64,000 bases of DNA. Origin: Effusibacillus dendaii. GTDB taxonomy: Bacteria; Bacillota; Bacilli; Tumebacillales; Effusibacillaceae. The stretch is from positions 2,560,001-2,624,000 of the forward strand of contig NZ_AP023366.1 in the NCBI RefSeq assembly GCF_015097055.1. Reading direction: 5' to 3'. This document shows positions 49,831 to 58,032 of this stretch, piece after piece. Within the stretch, counting starts at the first letter, position 1. Each line of letters opens with the position of its first letter. A program made the position numbers and the translations under genes. A model generated the notes under the pieces. The model was not told the origin of the DNA, made no database searches, and was given only the letters and a program-made list of their open reading frames with translations.

Positions 49831-51120
49831 ATGCCAAAACACCGCATGTGGATCGGAACGGTTTTATTGATCGCGCTTCTGCTCAGGCTTTCCGCGCTGG
49901 CGATATATGGCTTGGATCACCTCAGCCTGCATAGCGATGACGTAGGCTATACGAATGGTGCCATTCGGTTATTGGAAACGGGGATGTTAACGTACAAAGG
50001 GCCTACGGAACCGGCCCATTTCGCAACTGAACCGACTGTCAAAATTATGCCGGGTCAGCCGCTTCTGCTGGCGGCCGTTTTTTTGCTGTTCGGATCGGGA
50101 ACGCTAGGAATGTACGCGGCGAAGATCGTTATGATCGGAATCGGGTTGCTTGGCATTTATGGAATCTATCTGCTGGGCCGTTATATTTGGGGAACGGCTG
50201 TTGGAGTGATCGCCGCTTTTTTGCTGGCTGTTTCCATCGAGCATATTGTAACCGACAACTTATTGCTGACAGAAACGCCGTTTTTTGCAAGCCTTGTGTT
50301 TCTGGTTTACTTCTCCGTTCGATTGGCGCGTGAACGGAAACCGGTTCATTTCTACAGCTTGCTGCTGTGTTATATGGCGGCTCTTATGTTCAAAACAACC
50401 GTCGCGCTTTATCCGGTCCTGCTTCTGATTTACTTGCTGCTGCAAAAATATCCGTTTCGCTTGCTGATGAAACAGGCGGCGATTGCGGCTGCCGTCATGC
50501 TGATGGTGCTGTCTCCCTGGTGGATTCGCAATTATGTGCATTATCATACGTTTATTCCTCTGACGGCGGGTGAGGGGAATCCTCTGCTGTTGGGTTCCTA
50601 TCAGGGAAAAGGGTATCCGAATCGTCCTCCGCAGGATGAACTTATGAAGAATTTGAAAGCGGAATATGCAAACGTAACTTCCTTTGAGTTTCAGAAGATA
50701 CAGGCCGAGGTTGCGAAACAGCGAATTAAATTGTGGTGGGAAACCGACCGGAATTCGTTTATTGAAAGCTATGCCTGGTTGAAACCGAAGATTTTATGGA
50801 AAGATTCGTTTTATTGGGTGGAGATCTTTCATATAAAGGAAGCGGATGTACATGCAGCGCAGTGGCGGATTGTCAAATTCGGGCTGCTGGCTTTCCTGCT
50901 TTCCTTCTTATTAAATAGGAAAGGCAGGAAAGAGTTGTTCCTGCTCTTCAGTCTGCTGGGCTATTTTACGGTGGTGTACAGCGTTTACTTTGTTTTCGGG
51001 CGGTATAACGAGCCTTTGATGCCGTTTCTCTATCTGGCAATCGGTGTGGCTCTCGTATCGATTTGGCAATCGCTGCGAACCGGACTTGCGTTCTGGCGGC
51101 AATCCCGTTCGGATACATGA
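49831..51120 (+). CDS. GT39-like membrane glycosyltransferase
   Basis: GT-C-fold transferase of 429 residues that uses a polyprenyl-phosphate sugar. About ten helices. The first external loop has LHSDDVGYTNGAIRLLETGML, with the paired acidic residues typical of the PMT/ArnT superfamily. DNLLLTETPFFASLVFLVYFSVRLARE is the third to fourth helix region. SPWWIRNYVHYHTFIPLT is also family-like. The next gene is a GT4 transferase and the S-layer gene follows, so the acceptor may be a surface protein or wall polymer (inference). Confidence 0.82.
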   Translation: MPKHRMWIGTVLLIALLLRLSALAIYGLDHLSLHSDDVGYTNGAIRLLETGMLTYKGPTEPAHFATEPTVKIMPGQPLLLAAVFLLFGSGTLGMYAAKIVMIGIGLLGIYGIYLLGRYIWGTAVGVIAAFLLAVSIEHIVTDNLLLTETPFFASLVFLVYFSVRLARERKPVHFYSLLLCYMAALMFKTTVALYPVLLLIYLLLQKYPFRLLMKQAAIAAAVMLMVLSPWWIRNYVHYHTFIPLTAGEGNPLLLGSYQGKGYPNRPPQDELMKNLKAEYANVTSFEFQKIQAEVAKQRIKLWWETDRNSFIESYAWLKPKILWKDSFYWVEIFHIKEADVHAAQWRIVKFGLLAFLLSFLLNRKGRKELFLLFSLLGYFTVVYSVYFVFGRYNEPLMPFLYLAIGVALVSIWQSLRTGLAFWRQSRSDT

Positions 51121-51192
51121 TTGTAAGCGAATCTTGCTTTTTGTTATTATAAATAAATGAAGATGACCGAAAGGGTCCGTGGAGGGATGCAG

Positions 51193-52329
51193 ATGGCAGC
51201 TCCAGCAAAAATCCTTTACATAATTGGCGGCGGCGAGTTTGGCGGGGCGGAACAGCATCTTCTCGGACTGATACAATCACTGGATCGGGAGCAATGGGAA
51301 CCTCATGTTATTGTGTTTTACCAGGGGGAATTAGCGGAACGGCTGCAACAACTGCAAATTCCAGTTTCGGTGATCTCGCTTCAGACAGCCCGAACCTTGT
51401 TTGGTCTGCGGGCCGTTCGTAAATTAATTGGTGCGATTCACCCGGATATTGTGCATACGCATGGAGTCCGTGCCAATTTGGCGGGACGACTTGCGAAACT
51501 GTCCTTGCCGTCCGGATTTAAACTCATCACTACCATTCACAGCGTTCTCGAACTGGACTATCCGGTGCCCTGGAAACGGGCGATTTTCGGTTTTCTTGAG
51601 AAGCGCACCTGGTTTCTGGTCGACCATTTTATTCTGGTGTCCCGCGCCATGCAGCAAACACTTTATCAGAAAGGATTGCCGCAAAACCGGACGAGTGTGA
51701 TTCACAATGCGATTCGCCTGCCGGACCAGCCTCCCGCAAGACCGTCCTTTTCCCGGCTTCGCGCAGAATTGCAACTGCCACAGGACGCGGTGCTGGTCGG
51801 AACCGTGGCTCGGCTCCATAAGGTGAAAGGCCATTCCTACCTGATGCGTGCGGCGGGAATGCTGCAGAATCAGTTTCCGGATGTACACTATGTCTGGATC
51901 GGCGGCGGCGAACTGGAAGCGGAGTTAAAACAGGCGGCAATAGAGGCCGGGTTGCAGCAGCGCATTCATTTTCTTGGCGTACGCCAGGATGTAGCCGAAT
52001 TGCTGCCGCAGTTCGATTTGTTTGTGCTTCCTTCCGTCTCGGAAGGATTGTCGATTGCATTATTGGAGGCTATGATGTCAGGAGTGCCCGTGATTGCCAC
52101 CGCGGTGGGTGGAAATCCGGAGGTCGTAGCGGAGGGCGAAGACGGAATGCTCGTCCCGTCACAGGATGCCGATGCGCTTTGCAGCGCCATCCAGTCCGCG
52201 TTATCGACTCCCGAACAGATGAAGAGAATGGGGCAAACCGGGCAGCAAAAAGTATTTCAATACTATTCTCTCCAACGTCTTGTACAGGAAACCGAAGAAA
52301 TTTATAAAAAAATGATGAATCGGGTGTAA
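51193..52329 (+). CDS. Glycosyltransferase family 4
   Basis: Cytoplasmic GT-B glycosyltransferase of 378 residues. The N-terminal half has ILYIIGGGEFGGAEQHLLGLIQSL and HTHGVRANLAGRLAKL. The nucleotide-sugar half has VGTVARLHKVKGHSYLMRAA, VLPSVSEGLSIALLEAMMSGVPVIATAVGGNPEVV, the E-x7-E motif of GT4. ATG at 51193 is selected because GGAGG lies seven bases before it; two earlier in-frame ATG codons are badly spaced. It follows the GT39-like gene after 72 bases. Confidence 0.9.
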   Translation: MAAPAKILYIIGGGEFGGAEQHLLGLIQSLDREQWEPHVIVFYQGELAERLQQLQIPVSVISLQTARTLFGLRAVRKLIGAIHPDIVHTHGVRANLAGRLAKLSLPSGFKLITTIHSVLELDYPVPWKRAIFGFLEKRTWFLVDHFILVSRAMQQTLYQKGLPQNRTSVIHNAIRLPDQPPARPSFSRLRAELQLPQDAVLVGTVARLHKVKGHSYLMRAAGMLQNQFPDVHYVWIGGGELEAELKQAAIEAGLQQRIHFLGVRQDVAELLPQFDLFVLPSVSEGLSIALLEAMMSGVPVIATAVGGNPEVVAEGEDGMLVPSQDADALCSAIQSALSTPEQMKRMGQTGQQKVFQYYSLQRLVQETEEIYKKMMNRV

Positions 52330-52480
52330 CCTTTTTATGTTTCGTTACGTCTATCATAGTGTAAAACAAACCATTACACGTTTAAAGCCATTCTGTAAGC
52401 TATAAAAACCGCAGGTATAAAACCGAGACGTTGCGCATATGGATGGCAAAGTGATGGCAAAGCAAGAAATCTTTACTACT

Positions 52481-52509
52481 TTACGTTTCTATTTGCAGGC
52501 AAGTATAAT
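52481..52509 (+). promoter_or_regulatory. Candidate upstream promoter of the S-layer gene
   Basis: TATAAT at 52504-52509 with a weak -35 (TTACGT) 17 bases upstream. It would give a leader of nearly 390 bases. Confidence 0.35.
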
Positions 52510-52632
52510 CGGTTCATGAGCCAAACAAAAGATTCATAGATTCGATAGACAAGTTGGAACGACCCTCATAGTTTTCCGACAAATTTCGAATCCATATAAG
52601 AGGAATTGCTTGATTTGTGTCGTATACTTAAT

Positions 52633-52672
52633 GTGAAATTCCAGCTTCACCGACTGTAAAGGTGAATTTCAC
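52633..52672 (+). promoter_or_regulatory. Bulged stem in the S-layer leader
   Basis: GTGAAA/TTTCAC stacks on TTCACC/GGTGAA with a seven-base bulge (TTCCAGC) and a nine-base loop. It could stabilise the message or be a protein-binding site. Confidence 0.45.
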
Positions 52673-52814
52673 TGAAGGGAGTGATGTTGTCCTGCTTGGG
52701 CAGAGGCTCAGCGAATTGCGTGGAATTCGTCATGCGAACCTTAGGGAACGGGAATTGGGAAGGTCGCAGAATCGAAATTCAAGCATGTTGGGCAGAGACT
52801 GAGTGGGGTTGAAC
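52662..52814 (+). pseudogene. Decayed XRE/SinR-like helix-turn-helix remnant
   Basis: The frame starting at GTG 52662 reads VLLGQRLSELRGIRHANLRE, then RELGRSQNRNSSMLGRD, a stop, and VGLN. This matches the layout of XRE regulators (LGQRLRELR.., ..LRELA.., SQ..IS.LERG.VG) but part of the recognition helix is lost and a stop interrupts it. There is no good ribosome site. It may instead be a short leader peptide. Confidence 0.45.
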
Positions 52815-52901
52815 ATATATAGGGAAAGGTTTGGCTCTGAATTACAACACACAACCTATCAGTAAGTACTAAAGGATTTAAGAGGAGGAGAAATAAGAGT
52901 T

Positions 52902-55385
52902 ATGAAAAAGAGCACAAAACTTCTTGCGGTTCTTTCTGCAACCGCAATCGCTACTCCGGTAGCAGTTGTAGCTCCGGCTGCTTCTTCCGTATTCGCTGCT
53001 GGCGCAGGCACCATCACTGCAGTAACGGTTCCGACGATTTCGACGGAAGCTACCACTGACCAAGCTCTTGGGAAAATTAAAGTTTCGGTTGCTGCAGGTT
53101 CCTTGAAAGCGGGCAACGTGGTAACGGTTAAACTTCCGAGCGGTGTGAAACTGCCGGATAACTCAGTAGCTCCGCAATCGGTTCAATCTGGTGGTAGTTC
53201 TGCATCTGTAGGTGGTAAAACTTACAAAAACTTTGTGTCGGTTCCGACCATCATCAACAACGCAGGTGATAAGAACGGTTTTGTTGGAACCAATGATCCT
53301 ACCGGCACTCCAGATCAAAACATTAGTCCGAACGCTGCCTCTAATATAAGTCCGTATACTGGGATCTTTAGTGTAAAACAATTAGGAGATGACCGCCTCC
53401 AAATTACGGTGCGCCAAGATCTTCTCTACGGCGGAAACACGGGTGCTGATGCTTCCCTCAATGGAAAAGCGGTAAGCTCTGTACAACCGTTCGACGCTGT
53501 ATTCTACGTTGAACTGTACGGCGTAGACGTTACGGGTGCAAGCGGCGGTCCGTTGGATGTTGTATTTGATGCTTCTCCCAACAGCGGTTTCCCGAATGGT
53601 AAAGTAACGGCTGCGAAAATATCTAACAGCGGTACCGTTTCCGTTGCTGTAGCTGACACGCAGTCTTCGAACGACAAGTTCCAAGTTAAAATTGACCTGG
53701 CGGAAGATGTTGCAGGTGCGTTCCGAAACGGAGATACGGTTAAGTTCAAACTGCCTTCTGGCTATAAGTGGAGCTCTACTGGTAATAAGGCATCTGTATT
53801 GTACGGGGATTCGGGTGTTGTTGATGGTACAATCATCGATCCCAACACTAATAAAGTTACCGCTAATGCTTTAACCATTGTTCCGAACGATCAAGAATTG
53901 AGAGTCAGCTACAATGAGACTGCAGCCGGTACTCGTTCGCAGGCAACTCAGATTGAACTGGTACTGAACTTCTACGTGGATGACAGTAATACAGCAAAAT
54001 ACGGTGATATTACTGCTACTGTATCCGGTCAATCCGATACAGATGTAAGCAACATCGTAGTTGGCCGCTATGGCGATTACAATGCTACCGTAACGGCTGC
54101 TACTCCGACCAATGTAATCTCCGGTCAGGATGAGCAGGATATCGCGGATATCACTATCCAAGAAGGAATTCCGGGCGCTCTGGTTTCCGGCCGTACCGTT
54201 GAATTGACACTGCCGGAAGGTGCTAGATGGCAGCCGGAATTCAAAGCAGATACGGATGGACTCAGTTCTACTGATCCGGCAAGTGCATCCACCGATGCAA
54301 CCACCACGAGTGAAAACGGGCTGCATCTCACGTTCACTGGTTACAAAGGAACGAACTACCGGACTGCTAAATTCACAGTTACCGGTGATTCTTCAAACAG
54401 CAAAGATCCGGGTAAAGTAACGATCAAGAATCAGCAAATCGCAGTTGACCCGACCTTTACCGGTGATGTTAAGGTTGAAGTTGGCGGCAGCGCATCTGTA
54501 ACCGGCGAAGTAGTAGTTGCAAAAGCAGCTGGTTCTATTAAAGCTTCTTCTTCTGCAACTCCGAAAGTAAATATCGGTGCTGCTGGTCAAACAGCTGGCG
54601 ACTTCACCATCACAGAACAAATCGCTGGTGGATTCAGCAAAGACAGCAAGCATGACAACAACCAAGTAATCCTTGACCTGCCGGATGGCGTAGCGTTCGA
54701 CGGCAAGCCGACCATTCAAGTTACTTCTGGTGACCTGACGATCGACAACATCCAAACGGCTGCTGACAACGGAACAAGCGACAACCGTGTAACATTCGAA
54801 GTTACTGGTGAAAGCACAACTCCGTCTACGATCAAGGTTTCGAACATCAAGCTGAAAGTAGACCGTACGGTTGCTGAAGGCCCGATTACCTTGAAAGTTA
54901 AAGGTCAACCGGTTGCTTACACTTCCAAGTACTCTGACTGGACCAACGATACGACGGCAGCTAAAGCTGACATCGCTACCGTTGCTACTCCGGCAGCTTC
55001 CGATCAAAGAGGCAACGCTGTATTCAAGATCGGTGCTACTTCCTACACCGTGAATGGTTCGGAACAAACGATGGATGCAGCTCCGTACATCAAAAACGAT
55101 CGTACGTACCTGCCGATCCGTTATGTAGCACAAGCTCTGGGCGTATCGTCCAGCAACATCCTGTGGAGCGACGCTGATCGTTCTGTAACGATCTTCCAAA
55201 ACAACCGGGTTGTTAAAATGACGATCGACAGCAACGTCATGTATGTAAACGGCGTAGCTGTAACGATTGATGCAGCTCCGGAAATCAATAACGGTCGTAC
55301 CATGCTCCCGATCCGCGCGGTTGGTCAGGCACTCGGTGCAGACATACAGTGGGATGCAACAGCTCAAACTGTAACCGTTAAGTAA
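52902..55385 (+). CDS. Major S-layer-like surface protein with C-terminal stalk domain
   Basis: Secreted protein of 827 residues. The signal sequence is residues 1-32 (cut after VFA). The body has at least four divergent beta-sandwich repeats, recognised by AAGSLKAGNVVTVKLPSGVK (64-83), VAGAFRNGDTVKFKLPSGYK (270-289), IPGALVSGRTVELTLPEGAR (423-442) and IAGGFSKD..NQVILDLPDG (574-596). Residues 706-827 are a copper-amine-oxidase-N-like 'stalk' domain in two halves (APYIKNDRTYLPIRYVAQAL, APEINNGRTMLPIRAVGQAL). Codons are strongly biased, the ribosome site is strong and a terminator follows, all typical of an abundant S-layer subunit. There are no SLH domains, so the stalk domain may be the wall anchor (inference). 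Confidence 0.85.
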   Translation: MKKSTKLLAVLSATAIATPVAVVAPAASSVFAAGAGTITAVTVPTISTEATTDQALGKIKVSVAAGSLKAGNVVTVKLPSGVKLPDNSVAPQSVQSGGSSASVGGKTYKNFVSVPTIINNAGDKNGFVGTNDPTGTPDQNISPNAASNISPYTGIFSVKQLGDDRLQITVRQDLLYGGNTGADASLNGKAVSSVQPFDAVFYVELYGVDVTGASGGPLDVVFDASPNSGFPNGKVTAAKISNSGTVSVAVADTQSSNDKFQVKIDLAEDVAGAFRNGDTVKFKLPSGYKWSSTGNKASVLYGDSGVVDGTIIDPNTNKVTANALTIVPNDQELRVSYNETAAGTRSQATQIELVLNFYVDDSNTAKYGDITATVSGQSDTDVSNIVVGRYGDYNATVTAATPTNVISGQDEQDIADITIQEGIPGALVSGRTVELTLPEGARWQPEFKADTDGLSSTDPASASTDATTTSENGLHLTFTGYKGTNYRTAKFTVTGDSSNSKDPGKVTIKNQQIAVDPTFTGDVKVEVGGSASVTGEVVVAKAAGSIKASSSATPKVNIGAAGQTAGDFTITEQIAGGFSKDSKHDNNQVILDLPDGVAFDGKPTIQVTSGDLTIDNIQTAADNGTSDNRVTFEVTGESTTPSTIKVSNIKLKVDRTVAEGPITLKVKGQPVAYTSKYSDWTNDTTAAKADIATVATPAASDQRGNAVFKIGATSYTVNGSEQTMDAAPYIKNDRTYLPIRYVAQALGVSSSNILWSDADRSVTIFQNNRVVKMTIDSNVMYVNGVAVTIDAAPEINNGRTMLPIRAVGQALGADIQWDATAQTVTVK

Positions 55386-55409
55386 TTGCTCTCTCGAGTA
55401 AGAATTTGG

Positions 55410-55434
55410 GACCCCCGCAAGGGGGTCTCTTTTT
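55410..55434 (+). terminator. Terminator of the S-layer gene
   Basis: GACCCCC-GCAA-GGGGGTC is a seven-base-pair GC-rich stem with a four-base loop, followed by TCTTTTTC. Confidence 0.9.
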
Positions 55435-55483
55435 CTAAAAAGTATGTTTCCCCACAATGGGAAAAGAATGTGGAGGGTTTCTC

Positions 55484-57100
55484 GTGAAGAGACAACTATC
55501 GGTCTTTTTTGCGACTTTGTTGTTGACCAGTGCAGCGAGTACCGTGTCTGCGGCGGAATCAGCAATTCAGGTAGTCATTAATGGTCAGACCCGAACATTT
55601 GATCAGCAGCCGGTGATTGTCAACGACCGGACGTTAGTGCCGATGCGGGGGATCTTTGAGGCACTTGGGGCGCAGGTCAATTGGGATGATGCCACACAAA
55701 CGGTAACGGCTACAAAAGCCAATCTGCAGGTCAACCTTCAGATCAATTCGCTGGTTGCTACCAAGAACGGGACTTCTATCAATCTGGATGTTCCGCCCAA
55801 AATCATCAATGATCGAACGATGGTCCCGCTTCGTTTTGTAAGTGAATCGCTGGGTGCGAAAGTGGACTGGAACGCAAATGATCGTTCCGCCGTGATCACG
55901 TCCGATACTGCGGCTGCATCATCTGCAAACTTGACTCCAGGCTCATCTGTATCCAACTCAACAGATAGTGCATCTTCGGCGACTAACCCGGCGGGCAGTG
56001 CATCACAGTCCAACACGGCTGGGAACACTTCTGCAAGCAATACCACACAGACTGCCGCAGTTTCGAATGGTACGTCTGCCGATAGCAGCAATACGAACCA
56101 GCTGACGTATGACGCGGCGGTCACCATGGCAATGAACAGCAGTTACTCTTTGAAAAATGCCGCCAAAGATATCGAGCGTTCTAAAGAAGTGATGGACAAT
56201 GTTTCGGATGATGTGAAATGGATCCCGGCATCGGGGGATAACGCGTCAGCTGCGAAATTGTATTCCTCATTCGCCACTTCTCAGACCAGTTACCTGATGT
56301 CGAAGAAAAGTTATGAAATGGCGCAGGACGCGATTGCTTATGCGGTGAAACAGGCGTATAATGGTGTCTTCCAGGCACAGGAAGCTTTAAACTTGGCACA
56401 GATCGCCTATCAAAACGCCGATCAGCAAAACCGGATCACACAAGCCAAGTTCCAACAGGGAATGGCGAGCACAAATGATCAGCTTCAGGCACAAAACAAT
56501 TTTAAAAACGCCGATACTTCATTATCTGCGGCGAAAAAAGCGATGGATGACGCGTACCAAAAGCTGGATAAATTGTTGGGCCTGCCAGTTGATGCACGCC
56601 CAAGTCTGGTGGATGTACCCCAGATGACTAACAGCTCGATTGATGCAGATGTGAAAGTGAATCAGGTCATCAATGACAGTCCAAACATTTGGCAAGCGGA
56701 GCAGAATGTGAATTTGGCTCAGCTCCGGGTCGATCTGTATACGTTTAACGATCCATCTGCTGATCCGTACAAGGCCAAAGAGATCGATGTGGAAAAAGCG
56801 AAGCTTTCGGTCGGTCAACTGAAAGATCAGTTGGAAAAAACAGTTCGTTCTCTCTACAACGCGATTAAGCAAGAGGAAGACCAATATAAAGGGTTGCAAA
56901 GCAAACTGCAGGCTGCCGAAGACAACCTTCGCGTTGCGAAAGTGAAGTATGATAACGGAACGGGTATCCAGGCTGATGTGGTAGCCGCACAATTGGCTGT
57001 TGAACAGATCAAACAACAGATGCTCAGCTTGGCTGCACAGCATGACAACAACCTGATGGCATTTGATAAGCCCTGGGCTGCATCAGGCGGCGGTCAATAG
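55484..57100 (+). CDS. Stalk-domain / TolC-like fusion protein
   Basis: Exported protein of 538 residues from the GTG at 55484 (GGAGGG six bases upstream). Signal sequence 1-23; residues 26-141 are a copper-amine-oxidase-N-like stalk domain (QPVIVNDRTLVPMRGIFEALGAQVNWD, PPKIINDRTMVPLRFVSESLGAKVDWN); 142-205 is a Ser/Thr/Asn/Ala linker. From 206 it resembles TolC/OEP proteins, with LTYDAAVTMAMNSSYSLK and two copies of the long-helix pattern, KFQQGMASTNDQLQAQNNFKNAD...LDKLLGLPVD (322-370) and KYDNGTGIQADVVAAQLAVEQIK (488-510). A monoderm cell has no outer membrane for a TolC pore, so the helices probably form a surface or wall-spanning structure. Confidence 0.8.
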   Translation: MKRQLSVFFATLLLTSAASTVSAAESAIQVVINGQTRTFDQQPVIVNDRTLVPMRGIFEALGAQVNWDDATQTVTATKANLQVNLQINSLVATKNGTSINLDVPPKIINDRTMVPLRFVSESLGAKVDWNANDRSAVITSDTAAASSANLTPGSSVSNSTDSASSATNPAGSASQSNTAGNTSASNTTQTAAVSNGTSADSSNTNQLTYDAAVTMAMNSSYSLKNAAKDIERSKEVMDNVSDDVKWIPASGDNASAAKLYSSFATSQTSYLMSKKSYEMAQDAIAYAVKQAYNGVFQAQEALNLAQIAYQNADQQNRITQAKFQQGMASTNDQLQAQNNFKNADTSLSAAKKAMDDAYQKLDKLLGLPVDARPSLVDVPQMTNSSIDADVKVNQVINDSPNIWQAEQNVNLAQLRVDLYTFNDPSADPYKAKEIDVEKAKLSVGQLKDQLEKTVRSLYNAIKQEEDQYKGLQSKLQAAEDNLRVAKVKYDNGTGIQADVVAAQLAVEQIKQQMLSLAAQHDNNLMAFDKPWAASGGGQ

Positions 57101-57136
57101 ATAGATCCGAAGCGTGTAAGAGGCTGTCCCAAAAAG

Positions 57137-57245
57137 TGAACTGGCACCCCGTCAAGTAGACAGTACAAATAATAAAAATCAGTTAGGCGGTCTTGGTCCT
57201 AAATTCGATTGGACTAAGACCGTTTCGTTTTGCCTGTCATCGCTC
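57137..57245 (-). mobile_element. Remnant end of an IS3-family element
   Basis: On the minus strand the frame ending at 57183 reads QAKRNGLSPIEFRTKTA then stop, the usual C-terminus of IS3-group transposase OrfB. It is followed by an A/T stretch and an end resembling an IS terminal repeat (TGAACTGGCACCCC on the plus strand at 57137). Only this end survives; upstream the frame is closed by a stop. Confidence 0.6.
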
Positions 57246-57275
57246 GTGGCATCTTTATACTGACGTTTGGTTTCT

Positions 57276-57440
57276 TCATCCTCTTTGGTACGGCCCCGAC
57301 ATGGGAAAGGCTATCTGATGGAACTTCTCATCCAGCTTTTGATCATACTTTAGGGTAGATCTCTTCCGGACAAAGGTATATTTATTGGCGTTGTCTTCAA
57401 GCTTCACTAATCCTTCTTCGTGAAGGAGGATTCGACACAT
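57276..57440 (-). pseudogene. Unidentified 54-residue frame, probable gene fragment
   Basis: It reads CRILLHEEGLVKLEDNANKY then TFVRKRSTLKYDQKLDEKFH and ends QIAFPMSGPYQRG. Composition is protein-like, with charged helical character, but there is no ribosome site and the upstream frame is broken. I do not recognise a family. It lies in the IS debris and may be a leftover of a longer gene. Confidence 0.25.
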
Positions 57441-57607
57441 GAACAGTCGTTTTTTTCATACTCTAAGTCGCCCGATAAGGCGGACAGGATCGGGGCGATT
57501 ACGTGTCCACAAGTTGCTTAAACGTATAAAACCGTTAAAATGTTGTCTCTGCCCGTATATAAAACTGGAGGTAAGTCAATTATATTAGGTAAGACGAAAT
57601 AAAATGT

Positions 57608-57636
57608 TTTACATATTGTATAAAGTAAGATAAAAT
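57608..57636 (+). promoter_or_regulatory. Promoter of the AbrB-PIN module
   Basis: TTTACA (57608-57613) and TAAAAT (57631-57636) with an exact 17-base spacer. Two possible antitoxin starts lie downstream, at 57658 and 57757. Confidence 0.6.
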
Positions 57637-57756
57637 TGAAAGAGGGGGAGTTGGGGGATGACGATGAGGAATATGAAAGAGGGATTGAAACCCGTAAATC
57701 AGAAGGGGAACTGCTTTAGTCCCTTCGAGCATGTGTCATTCGGAGGGAGTAAAAAT

Positions 57757-58032
57757 ATGTCGGTCACTACTAAAGTTTCATCGAAAGGGCAGGTTGTTAT
57801 CCCTGCAGAAATTCGAAAGGCCATTAAGGTGGAGGAGGGCGATAGTCTCGCATTTGAGGTAATTGACCAGGGCACTTTACGTGTTCGGGTGATAAGAACT
57901 AAGCCTTTAATGTCATTGTTTGGAGCTTTGTCGGCACGTCCAAATCAACCAGAAATGGACTTTCAAGAGATTCGCAGGCAAGCCCGTTATTCGATGACAG
58001 AGAAGAGATTCTCTAAAGGAGAAGGTTTATAA
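57757..58032 (+). CDS. AbrB/MazE/SpoVT-type antitoxin
   Basis: DNA-binding antitoxin of 91 residues. The swapped-hairpin domain is TKVSSKGQVVIPAEIRKAIKVEEGDSLAFEVIDQGTLRVRVI in parts (residues 5-47). The C-terminal half (LSARPNQPEMDFQEIRRQAR) would wrap the toxin. ATG at 57757 has GGAGGG nine bases upstream and begins right before the domain. A start at 57658 also has a good site (AGAGGGGGAG) and would add 33 residues. The PIN toxin gene begins directly after the stop. Confidence 0.85.
   Translation: MSVTTKVSSKGQVVIPAEIRKAIKVEEGDSLAFEVIDQGTLRVRVIRTKPLMSLFGALSARPNQPEMDFQEIRRQARYSMTEKRFSKGEGL

Larger units (their letters stand above)
52330..52901. other. Long S-layer gene leader region
   Basis: The 572-base region holds a possible promoter at 52481-52509, a bulged stem at 52633-52672, a decayed XRE-like frame from 52662, and the strong ribosome site AGAGGAGGAG. 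Long untranslated leaders are typical of S-layer genes. No tRNA or known riboswitch pattern was recognised. Confidence 0.6.
57101..57756. other. Intergenic region with insertion-sequence debris
   Basis: This contains an IS-end-like string (GAGGCTGTCCCAAAAAG), the end of an IS3-type element, a short minus-strand frame at 57276-57440, a promoter at 57608 and the alternative start region of the AbrB-type antitoxin. No intact gene is seen between 57246 and 57600. Confidence 0.6.

Noticed and set aside
52696-52805. Direct repeat TTGGGCAGAG in the S-layer leader (52696 and 52788)
   Set aside because: Only about ten to eighteen imperfect bases in two copies; better explained as chance within the decayed regulator frame.
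52633-52830. Riboswitch (for example cyclic di-GMP type) in the S-layer leader
   Set aside because: Stem present, but no GEMM-like tetraloop and receptor or other known aptamer core could be matched.
54393-55565. Minus-strand 390-codon open frame
   Set aside because: Antisense to the highly biased S-layer gene; it also crosses that gene's terminator.
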